Source: an uncultured Eubacteriales bacterium
Lineage (GTDB): Bacteria; Bacillota; Clostridia; Oscillospirales; Acutalibacteraceae
Assembly: GCA_934486705.1 (NCBI GenBank)
Contig: CAKSQS010000002.1
Span: 1 to 64,000 of the forward strand
Reading direction: 5' to 3'
DNA: 64,000 nt
The notes below the pieces were generated by a model. That model had not been told where the DNA came from. It did no database searches and saw nothing but the letters and a program-made list of their open reading frames with translations. Below are positions 7,006 to 14,742 of this stretch, in pieces. Numbering within the stretch: the first letter of the stretch is position 1; each line of letters starts with the position of its first letter. Made by a program: the position numbers and the translations under genes.

Positions 7006-7823
7006 AGCTCGGTATGCTGCCTGCGGTAGGTGAGGGGAGAAATGCCGAATCTGCGCCGAAAGCTGCTTGAAAAGTAGTTTGATGTTTCAAAATTTAAATA
7101 TTCCGCTATTCGCCATATAGGCAGCGTTGTGTCCTCAAGGAGCTTTTTTGAAAGCTCCATTTTTTTATTTAAAAAGTATTCGTAGGGCGTTTGGTTGCAG
7201 TATTCCCTGAAAAGCTTTATAACATAATTTTTAGAGCGGAAAATATGTAATGCAAGCTCATCAAGCGTGATATTCCGCGTTATGTTTATATCCATAAAAT
7301 CCTTAAGCGCTTTAAGCTCCTTTCGGTCCTGCGGCAGCATAGTGTCGGTTCGTGTTTTTTCGTAAATTTCAAGAAAAATTTCGTGCATAAGCAAAAGGCT
7401 TTTTCTTTGCATTTCAACGGGTGAAAGGCTTTGATTTTTAACGTCCAAAAGCTGCCGCATACGCTCTGATATATCGCAGCCGTGAAAAACCACCGTGTCA
7501 AGCAGCATAAGGTCGCCCGCAATCAGGTTGGTGATATTTCCCGTGGCGTTGAAAAACATTTTTTGCCATGGGTTTTCGGCGTCGGAGTAATAATACTGAT
7601 CCTTATTGCAGGGCAGATAATATGCGTCGCCCGCAGAGGCGGTGTATTTCTTTCCGTCAAGTATTATAGTGCCCGAGCCGGATATTACATACTCAAGCGT
7701 GCTGAAACGGGAATTGGGGCGGTTTATAAGGTAATTCGCGTCGCAGTAGGAGATACCGCTCAGCACTATTTTGGACGGCATGGTTACGCCCTGCGTATTA
7801 TATATGTAAAGATCTTCGTACAT
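7002..7823 (-). CDS. AraC-family transcriptional regulator (cupin + two HTH)
   Basis: About 273 residues: an N-terminal cupin-like sugar-sensing domain (about 35-100, with a GSGTIILDGKKY strand pair and a following SAGDAYYLP turn) and a C-terminal AraC-type double helix-turn-helix (about 165-270, ending in FGISPLTYRR). Such regulators usually activate carbohydrate genes in response to an imported sugar. Two ATGs are possible; the inner one (complement of 7821-7823) is better placed relative to AAGGGAG than the outer one at 7827-7829. It lies between the SGNH gene and the 27-kb operon, whose promoters share a 14-base motif at matching positions, so these are its likely targets (inference). Confidence 0.9.
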   Translation of the reverse strand: MYEDLYIYNTQGVTMPSKIVLSGISYCDANYLINRPNSRFSTLEYVISGSGTIILDGKKYTASAGDAYYLPCNKDQYYYSDAENPWQKMFFNATGNITNLIAGDLMLLDTVVFHGCDISERMRQLLDVKNQSLSPVEMQRKSLLLMHEIFLEIYEKTRTDTMLPQDRKELKALKDFMDINITRNITLDELALHIFRSKNYVIKLFREYCNQTPYEYFLNKKMELSKKLLEDTTLPIWRIAEYLNFETSNYFSSSFRRRFGISPLTYRRQHTEL

Positions 7824-7888
7824 TTGCATACTCCCTTGGAAAAACTTAGAAAATGTAAAACAAATTAAACTTTATTACTTCTGATTAT

Positions 7889-7916
7889 ATTATAGCGTAT
7901 ATCGCCGAAATTGCAA
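7889..7916 (-). promoter_or_regulatory. Promoter of the AraC-family gene
   Basis: Minus strand: TTGCAA (complement of 7911-7916), 16-bp spacer, TATAAT (complement of 7889-7894). Confidence 0.6.
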
Positions 7917-8035
7917 TATGTAACGGACTTTTTTATTTAAATAAACAAAAACGGATGCGAATTATTGCTGTAAAAATGTGGTTGATATGCAAAATCACCG
8001 TTTTTAAAAATAATTTAAGCAAGTAGCATTATGTA

Positions 8036-8095
8036 ATATTTTATACTTTTACGGTGAAATAATGTATTGCTATGCGTATATAAGATAGTTATAAT
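8036..8095 (+). promoter_or_regulatory. Promoter of the 27-kb operon with candidate AraC-type activator site
   Basis: TTGCTA (8067-8072), 17-bp spacer, TATAAT (8090-8095); expected start near 8102. The motif at 8036-8049, identical to 5828-5841, ends 17 bases upstream of the -35 box, around -60 relative to the start, a common AraC-type activator position. A weaker alternative with an extended -10 (TGA then TAAAAT, 8231-8236) lies closer to the gene. Confidence 0.55.
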
Positions 8096-8158
8096 ATAGA
8101 ATGTGAACGGAAGAAAATAATTGTTGATTTTGTCAAGTACATTATACACCGTTTTCCT

Positions 8159-8220
8159 GCCTTGCGCCAAACAGAAAATTATGTTGGTTTTAACACGGTT
8201 TTCTGTCTGTTGCGAAAGGC
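8159..8220 (+). other. Imperfect long hairpin in the operon leader
   Basis: GCCTT...CAGAAAA (8159-8178) pairs with TTTTCTG...AAGGC (8199-8220) with small bulges, around a loop of about 20 bases. It sits in the presumed 170-base leader between the promoter at 8067-8095 and the ATG at 8274. There is no T-tract, so it is not an intrinsic terminator. It could be an RNA control element or a protein-binding site. Confidence 0.4.
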
Positions 8221-8273
8221 GTATTTTTGATAAAATACTAATGTATTAAACTACCGATGTCAGGAGAAAAAGT

Positions 8274-10148
8274 ATGAAGCTCAGAATGCCCGCGTACCCG
8301 CTTATAACAGGCGATCCGTATTTTAACGTTTGGTCCTTTTCGGACGAACTGAATGCGTGCGGCACGGTACACTGGTGCGGGAAACCGAACAGCATTATCG
8401 GCTTGCTTGAAACGGGCGAAAAAAGCCTTTGCTTTATGGGTGATGCGCACGGGCGGGAAAAAATGAAACAGAAGAGCGTTTCGGTAAGCGCGCTTTCCAC
8501 CGTTTATGAATTTGAATACGGCGAAATTTCGCTTAAAGCTACCTTTACAAGCCCGCTGCTGCCTAATGATACGGAGCTGTTGTCCCGACCGGTTACATAT
8601 CTTTATGCCGAAGTTTCGGGTGCGCAAAACGCGGTTATAAAAATCGAGGCGTCCGAGCAGCTTTGCCTGCAGGAGGCGGGGCAGTACCGTGTGGTGACCG
8701 AAAATGTTCCCAACCGCTTTCCGCTTATACGTATGGGAAGTGTGGAGCAGCCTGTTTTAAAAACCGCGGGGGACAGCATTTGCATAGATTACGGATATTT
8801 TTACCTCGGTGCAAAAAACGCCGACGCCGCGCTTTATACCAAGCGCACAGATACTATGACTTATGTGGGCTGTAAAGTGCCTGTCGGCGCGGGAAAAGCG
8901 CTTTTTGTATTCGCTTATGACGATACCGCTTCGATAGAGTATTTCGGCAAGCGCTGCGTATCGGTCTGGAATAAAAACGGCAAGAGCATTGTAACGGCCG
9001 TAAACGAGGCAATTGATGAATACGGCAGCGTTAAGCGCCGAGCGGATGAATTTGACGAAAAACTGCTTTCGGACGCCGAAAAAGCGGGCGGGGAAATGTA
9101 CGCCGAGCTTTTAACCGCCGCTTTCAGGCAGGTTATGGGCGCGCACAAGGCGGTTACGGGGCCTGACGGCGAGCTTTTATGGATATCCAAAGAATGCTCA
9201 AGCAACGGCTGCGCCGCAACGGTGGATATAAGCTACCCGTCTTCGCCTATGTTTCTTTATTACAACACCGAGCTTTTGCGCGGAATGCTGCGCCCGGTGT
9301 TCAGGTATGTTGAAAAAGAGGGCTGGCAGTACGATTTTGCGCCGCATGACGTGGGAACATACCCGCTGCTTAACGGGCAGACCTATTACGACAGCCGCCT
9401 TGAATACCAAATGCCGATAGAGGAATGCGGAAATATGCTGCTTTTGGTATCCGCCTTAGCGCTTGCGGAGAAAAAGTACGATTTCTTTTCGGAGCATAAA
9501 AAAACCACCGATAAATGGGCGGAATATCTGCTTGAAAACGGCTTTGACCCTGCCAACCAGCTTTGCACCGACGATTTTGCGGGGCATTTGGCGCACAATT
9601 GCAATCTTTCGCTTAAAGCGATATGCGCCCTTGGGGCATACGCAAAGGTGTGCGGTATTACGGGGGATGACAAGAGCGAAAGGCGCTACCGTGCGGCAGC
9701 CGAAAAAATGGCTGACGAGTGGTGCGAAAAGGCAGCGAATACCGACGGCAGCTACCGCCTTGCCTTTGACCGACCCGATACATACAGTATGAAATATAAT
9801 CTTATATGGGATAAGGTTTTAAAATTAGGGCTTTTTGATAAAAAGGTTTCCGAAAACGAATTTAAAAGCTATTTTGCGCGTTTTAACAAGTACGGTCTTC
9901 CGCTTGATAACCGCGCGGTTTACACCAAGTCGGACTGGCTTTTGTGGTGCGCCTGCTTTGCCGAGACCCAAAAGGATTTTGAAGATTTTATAAGACCGCT
10001 TTGGCTTTCATACAACGAAACGCAGAGCCGCGCGCCGCTGACCGACTGGTACGATACCGACACTGCAAAAAAGCAGCTTTTCCAAAACAGAACCGTGCAG
10101 GGCGGGCTATGGATGCGCCTGCTTGAGGACTCGGACATTTTTGAATGA
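8274..10148 (+). CDS. DUF4965/DUF1793-type (glutaminase A-like) hydrolase
   Basis: Protein of 624 residues without signal peptide. The N-terminal beta-sandwich begins with PLITGDPYFNVWSFSD, and the C-terminal half looks like an alpha-toroid domain (STKE-like segment WISKECSSNGCAATVDI near residue 305, then RPVFRYVE and HDVGTYPLLNG). This is the layout of proteins annotated DUF4964/DUF5127/DUF4965/DUF1793, usually called glutaminase A. In a glycan operon a glycosidase role is more plausible than glutaminase (inference). First gene of the 27-kb unit; ATG after CAGGAGAAA; 35 bases separate its stop from the next start. Confidence 0.65.
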   Translation: MKLRMPAYPLITGDPYFNVWSFSDELNACGTVHWCGKPNSIIGLLETGEKSLCFMGDAHGREKMKQKSVSVSALSTVYEFEYGEISLKATFTSPLLPNDTELLSRPVTYLYAEVSGAQNAVIKIEASEQLCLQEAGQYRVVTENVPNRFPLIRMGSVEQPVLKTAGDSICIDYGYFYLGAKNADAALYTKRTDTMTYVGCKVPVGAGKALFVFAYDDTASIEYFGKRCVSVWNKNGKSIVTAVNEAIDEYGSVKRRADEFDEKLLSDAEKAGGEMYAELLTAAFRQVMGAHKAVTGPDGELLWISKECSSNGCAATVDISYPSSPMFLYYNTELLRGMLRPVFRYVEKEGWQYDFAPHDVGTYPLLNGQTYYDSRLEYQMPIEECGNMLLLVSALALAEKKYDFFSEHKKTTDKWAEYLLENGFDPANQLCTDDFAGHLAHNCNLSLKAICALGAYAKVCGITGDDKSERRYRAAAEKMADEWCEKAANTDGSYRLAFDRPDTYSMKYNLIWDKVLKLGLFDKKVSENEFKSYFARFNKYGLPLDNRAVYTKSDWLLWCACFAETQKDFEDFIRPLWLSYNETQSRAPLTDWYDTDTAKKQLFQNRTVQGGLWMRLLEDSDIFE

Positions 10149-10183
10149 TTTTCGGCGGTTTATTCCCGAAAAGGAGAGATAGC

Positions 10184-12889
10184 ATGAAAAAAACAGCCTC
10201 GTTGCTTATTTGCGTTCTTACGCTTATAACCGCCGCTTTTAGTGCGTCGGCGGCGGATAACGGCTACACCGCTTATCTGAACAGGTTTGATACCGCAGTA
10301 TGCCCGCAGAACGAAATTACCGTTTTTGAGGGCGACGCTCTTTGCAAAAAGGGCAGCGAGCTGACGGCTGAATTTAACGTAACCGAAAGCGGGTTTTACA
10401 ATCTCTCCTTTGAGTATTGCTCTGAAACGGACGCGGACGGGAACTTGCAATTCGGCTTAATGACAGACGGCAAATACCCGTTTGATTCGGCAGAGGAATT
10501 TACCCTGCCGCGCTATTACAGGGATTCGGGCAAGGTGCGTACCGACGGCGTGGGCAATGAGTTTGCACCCGCGCAGGAGGAAATAAAGGAAAAGCACAGC
10601 TGCCGCTTAACAGATACCTCGGGCTTTTCGGCAGAGCCCTGCCGCTTTTATTTTGAAAAAGGCGGGCATTCGCTGAAAATAGCGCCCTCCGCGCTGCCCT
10701 TCAGGCTTTATGCGATAAAGCTTTGCGGCGTTAAAAAAGCCGAGAGCTATAAAAATGTTTCGGCAGGTTACTCTTTTTCCGAATACAAGGGTGAAACGCT
10801 GCTTGTTGAGGGGGAAAGCGCAAATAAAAAATCTTCGGCGGATTTGGGCGCTAAATCGGACAGCACCACGCCGAACGTATACCCCGCAAATGCGTATTAC
10901 CAAAAAATAAATTATATAGGCGGCAGTAACTGGTCGGATGTGGGCGACGAGCTTTATTGGGAGGTTGATATTCCCGAGGACGGTCTTTACGCAATATCGA
11001 TTTATTACCGCCAAAATTACATACTCAACGGCAATTCCTACCGCAGCCTTACAATTGACGGCGAGACCCCGTTTTCCGAGGCGGCAGAGCTTGCATTCCC
11101 GTATAACAGCGGGTGGAAGCTTAAAAAAATAGCCGATGAAAACGGCGAACCCTATCTTTTTGAGCTGAAAAAGGGCAAGCATACGCTTTCGCTTTGCGTT
11201 ACGCTCGGTCCTTTATCCGAATTTTGCGAAAGTCTTGAAAACGCGGTTTACGATATAGGAACGCTTTACCGCAGACTTGTAATGGTAACGGGTGAAACGC
11301 CCGACGCCAACCGCGATTATAACCTTTTCGGGCAGATACCCGATTTTGAAGAAAAGCTTACCGATATAAAGGGACGGCTTGAAAAGCTTGCAAAAAGCTA
11401 CGAGGAGCTTTCGGGCAAGCGCGGCGGCTCAACGGTTTCAACAATAAATTCAATGGCGAATACCATAGCCTCAATGCTTAAATACAAGTATAAGGCGCAG
11501 CAGTATAAATCGGTTTATTATTCAAATTATTCATCGCTCAGCGCCGCGCTTTACGATATGATGAGCATGCCGCTTGATATTGATACCTTTACTTTTTCTT
11601 CAAAGAATGCCGAAAAGGTAAAGGGCAACCGAAATATTTTTGAAAAAGCAGCCTACTCCGCCGAAAGATTTATAGCGTCCTTTGTTGTTGATTATAACAA
11701 TATATCCGATGTTGCGGAAAACGATAAAAAGTTGACCCTTTGGGTCAACTGGGGCAGAGATCAGGCGCAGGTGCTTAACTTCCTTATTCAAAGCGGGTTT
11801 ACCGAAAAAACCGGAATAGCGGTGGATGTTAAGATAACGAACGCCTCGCTTGTTCAGGGAATACTTTCGGGCAATATGCCCGACTGCGTATTGCAGCATG
11901 TAAGAACCGAGCCGATTAACCTTGCAATGCGCGGCGCGCTTTACGATTTATCGCAGTTTGAGGATTTTGAGGAAATAACCAAGCGTTTTTCCGCAAACGC
12001 GCTTAATCCCTATAAGTATAAAAACGGGGTATACGCATTGCCCGATACGCAAAGCTTTATGATGATGTTCATACGCACCGATATTTTTGAGGAATCGGGA
12101 CTTTCGGTGCCCCGCACATGGGATGAATTTATAGGCGTTAACAAAATTCTTTCGGGCAACAACTTAGAAACGGGAATTGCGGGTATATATCAGTCGCTAC
12201 TGCTGCAAAAGGGCGGAAACCTTTACAACGCGGAGCTTAACGCAACGGATCTGCTTTCGCCCGCTTCGGTCAGCGCGTTTGAAATGTATACCGATTTCTT
12301 CAATAAATACGATTGCCCCATGACCTATAATTTCTATAACAGGTTCAGAACCGGGCTTATGCCGCTCGGTATTCAGGATTACACAATGTACGCCACTCTA
12401 AAGGCAACCGCCCCCGAAATTAACGGCAAATGGCAGATGTTTGAGCTGCCCGGAACGGTAAAAGAGGACGGAAGTATAGATAATTCCTCCGCCGGGGCGG
12501 GCACGGCGTGTATGATATTAAAGGATACGGGCCGCGAAAAGGAAACGTGGGAGTTTTTGAAGTGGTGGACCTCTGCCGAAACCCAGGTATCCTACAGCCG
12601 CTCGCTTGAGGGAATGCTCGGAATTGCCGGCAGAGTTGCCGTTTCAAATATTGAGGCGGCGGGCGAGCTTTCATGGGACGGCGATAATTTCACAAGTCTC
12701 AGAAATCAGTGGAACTCGGTAGGGGAGTTTAACGAAATTCCCGGCAGCTACTATATGACCCGCGTGCTTGAACAGGCATACTGGAACGTTGTGGTTCAAA
12801 ACGAAAATCCGCGCGATATGCTCTATAAATGGGGCGCGGTGGCGGATAATGAAATAAAACGCAAAATTGCGCAGTACGAAAAGAATTAG
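10184..12889 (+). CDS. Carbohydrate-binding-domain / ABC solute-binding protein fusion (module A)
   Basis: Unusual 901-residue secreted protein. The signal peptide ends near ASAA without a lipobox cysteine. Two beta-sandwich domains resembling CBM6/CBM35-type folds follow (about 40-185 and 205-355; the second contains LLVEGES and a PEDGLYAISIYYR strand). Then come a helical linker (about 355-510) and a family-1 type solute-binding domain (about 515-895, beginning KLTLWVNWG and containing PRTWDEF). Solute-binding proteins are usually 400-550 residues, so the N-terminal half is an added glycan-capture part. The start is the ATG at 10184, after AAGGAGAG; a longer frame from 10145 lacks this site. 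A paralogue with identical architecture is at 39596. How it stays at the membrane is unclear. Confidence 0.8.
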   Translation: MKKTASLLICVLTLITAAFSASAADNGYTAYLNRFDTAVCPQNEITVFEGDALCKKGSELTAEFNVTESGFYNLSFEYCSETDADGNLQFGLMTDGKYPFDSAEEFTLPRYYRDSGKVRTDGVGNEFAPAQEEIKEKHSCRLTDTSGFSAEPCRFYFEKGGHSLKIAPSALPFRLYAIKLCGVKKAESYKNVSAGYSFSEYKGETLLVEGESANKKSSADLGAKSDSTTPNVYPANAYYQKINYIGGSNWSDVGDELYWEVDIPEDGLYAISIYYRQNYILNGNSYRSLTIDGETPFSEAAELAFPYNSGWKLKKIADENGEPYLFELKKGKHTLSLCVTLGPLSEFCESLENAVYDIGTLYRRLVMVTGETPDANRDYNLFGQIPDFEEKLTDIKGRLEKLAKSYEELSGKRGGSTVSTINSMANTIASMLKYKYKAQQYKSVYYSNYSSLSAALYDMMSMPLDIDTFTFSSKNAEKVKGNRNIFEKAAYSAERFIASFVVDYNNISDVAENDKKLTLWVNWGRDQAQVLNFLIQSGFTEKTGIAVDVKITNASLVQGILSGNMPDCVLQHVRTEPINLAMRGALYDLSQFEDFEEITKRFSANALNPYKYKNGVYALPDTQSFMMMFIRTDIFEESGLSVPRTWDEFIGVNKILSGNNLETGIAGIYQSLLLQKGGNLYNAELNATDLLSPASVSAFEMYTDFFNKYDCPMTYNFYNRFRTGLMPLGIQDYTMYATLKATAPEINGKWQMFELPGTVKEDGSIDNSSAGAGTACMILKDTGREKETWEFLKWWTSAETQVSYSRSLEGMLGIAGRVAVSNIEAAGELSWDGDNFTSLRNQWNSVGEFNEIPGSYYMTRVLEQAYWNVVVQNENPRDMLYKWGAVADNEIKRKIAQYEKN

Positions 12890-12905
12890 AGGGGAGAGCT
12901 TAAAG

Positions 12906-13826
12906 TTGACCAAAACGGAAATTTCGGGCAGCACACGCTATCATAAGCGCGAAAACCGCGAAAAGCTGCCGCTTTTACTTATGCTTTTACCCTTTTTAAT
13001 TCTTTTTATCGCGTTTACCGTAATACCCATCATATCCTCCGTGGTACTTAGCTTTTTCAATTACGATATGGTGCATCAGCTTGAATTTGCGGGGCTTGGC
13101 AATTACATAACAATGCTGCTTGAGGACGAGGTATTCTGGATATGCGTAAAAAACACCGTTCTTTTCGCAATTATAACAGGCCCGATAGGCTTTTTGCTCT
13201 CGTTTGTGCTTGCCTGGATGATTAACGAATTGGGCAGGGGAATGCGCACGCTGCTTTCCTTCCTTTTCTACTCTCCCGCACTTATGGGCAACGTCTACTT
13301 TATTTGGCAGGTGCTTTTCAGCGGCGAAAGCTACGGCTATATAAACAGCAGCCTTATGGCAATGGGAATTATAATAGAGCCGATACAGTGGTTTAAAGAC
13401 CCCGCCTATGCGTTTACGCTTGTTATGATAGTTCAGCTTTGGTGCAGTATGGGCGTTTCGTTCCTTGCCAATATTTCGGGCTTGCAGAACGTTAACCCCG
13501 AAATGTACGAGGCGGGCGCTATAGACGGCGTTAAAAACCGCTGGGTGGAGCTTTGGTACATAACGCTGCCCTCTATGAAGGAGATTATTCTTTTCAGCTG
13601 CGTAATGCAAATACAAAGCGCGTTTTCGGTAAGCGGAATAGCAAGCACACTTTGCGGCTACCCGAGCGTTAACTACTGTGCGGATACGCTTGTAACCCTG
13701 CTTACCGATATTGGCGGTACACGCTACGAAATGGGACTTGCGGCGGCAATGTCGGTATTCCTGTTTGCGATTATGGCGTTTACAAGAGTGGTTATAGGCA
13801 AAGCGGTGGCATCCCTTGGAAAATAA
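12906..13826 (+). CDS. CUT1 ABC transporter permease, MalF-like (F1, module A)
   Basis: About 306 residues with six membrane helices and the binding-protein-dependent transporter EAA loop (YEAGAIDGVKNRW near residue 200), which docks the ATPase. The TTG at 12906 is chosen because GAGGGGAGAG lies just upstream; an ATG at 12867 would overlap the preceding gene and has no such site. It pairs with the MalG-like permease 24 bases downstream to serve the fusion binding protein. Its counterpart in module B is 49581-50489, recognisable by the shared VKNT...GP...LSF...AW segment and the EPI-W motif. Confidence 0.88.
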   Translation: MTKTEISGSTRYHKRENREKLPLLLMLLPFLILFIAFTVIPIISSVVLSFFNYDMVHQLEFAGLGNYITMLLEDEVFWICVKNTVLFAIITGPIGFLLSFVLAWMINELGRGMRTLLSFLFYSPALMGNVYFIWQVLFSGESYGYINSSLMAMGIIIEPIQWFKDPAYAFTLVMIVQLWCSMGVSFLANISGLQNVNPEMYEAGAIDGVKNRWVELWYITLPSMKEIILFSCVMQIQSAFSVSGIASTLCGYPSVNYCADTLVTLLTDIGGTRYEMGLAAAMSVFLFAIMAFTRVVIGKAVASLGK

Positions 13827-13849
13827 ACCGAAGAAAGGCAGGCGAGATT

Positions 13850-14719
13850 ATGAATAGGCAAAAATCGAACATTAAAAGATACACGCGCTCAAAAGTGGGA
13901 AATTTCTTCTATTTTACCGTGCTTTTCGCGGCAGGACTTTTCACAATACTACCGCTTATCTACTCGGTAATTACCTCCTTTAAGCCGCTTGACGAGCTTC
14001 TCGCATTTCCGCCGAGGTTTTATGTGGTTCGTCCCACCCTTTCAAATTACACGGCTCTGCCCGGGCTTATTTCAAAGTTGAGCGTTCCGCTTTCAAGATA
14101 TATCTTCAACAGCCTGCTTGTAAGTATTTTAACCACCGTGCTGCACGTTATAGTGGCGGCAATGGCTGCGTTTGTGCTTACCCAGTGGAAGGGCAACAGG
14201 CTTATAGCCGCGCTGTTTGTAATAGTTCAGTTTTCGCTTTTGTATAATTCCTACACGCTTGCAATTCCGCAGTATCTTGTTTTTTCAAAGCTGCGGCTTA
14301 TAGATACATATTTGGTTTATATACTGCCCTATCTTCCCTCGGCGCTCGGCGTTTTTCTTATGAAGCAGTATATGGAATCGAGCATACCGGTATCATTAGT
14401 GGAGGCGGCGCGAATTGACGGCGCGGGATATTCGAGAATATTTTTTCAAATAGCCTTTCCGCTTGTTAAGCCCTGCTGGATGACCCTGGCGCTTTTCGCA
14501 TTCCGCGATATGTGGTCGGTAAACCCGAGCGGCACGGTTTTAAGCGAAAACATTAAAACACTGCCTATGATATTAAGTCAGGTTACCGCCGGCGGCATAG
14601 CAAGGTCGGGCAGCGCAATGGCGGCTACGGTAATACTTATGATACCCCCGGTAACGGTGTACGCCGTAACGCAGGGCAACGTAATGGAAACCATGAGCAG
14701 CGCCGGAATAAAGGAATAA
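13850..14719 (+). CDS. CUT1 ABC transporter permease, MalG-like (G1, module A)
   Basis: Protein of 289 residues with six predicted membrane helices, an FKPLDELLAFPP loop after the first helix and the EAA loop EAARIDGAGYSR near residue 185. Ends in MSSAGIKE, matching the MEYSGIKE end of its module B counterpart at 42487. Preceded by AAAGGCAGGCGAG. No ATPase gene accompanies it, so a shared MsmX-like ATPase is expected. Confidence 0.9.
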   Translation: MNRQKSNIKRYTRSKVGNFFYFTVLFAAGLFTILPLIYSVITSFKPLDELLAFPPRFYVVRPTLSNYTALPGLISKLSVPLSRYIFNSLLVSILTTVLHVIVAAMAAFVLTQWKGNRLIAALFVIVQFSLLYNSYTLAIPQYLVFSKLRLIDTYLVYILPYLPSALGVFLMKQYMESSIPVSLVEAARIDGAGYSRIFFQIAFPLVKPCWMTLALFAFRDMWSVNPSGTVLSENIKTLPMILSQVTAGGIARSGSAMAATVILMIPPVTVYAVTQGNVMETMSSAGIKE

Positions 14720-14742
14720 TACGGAAAGCGGGTGAAGACGGA

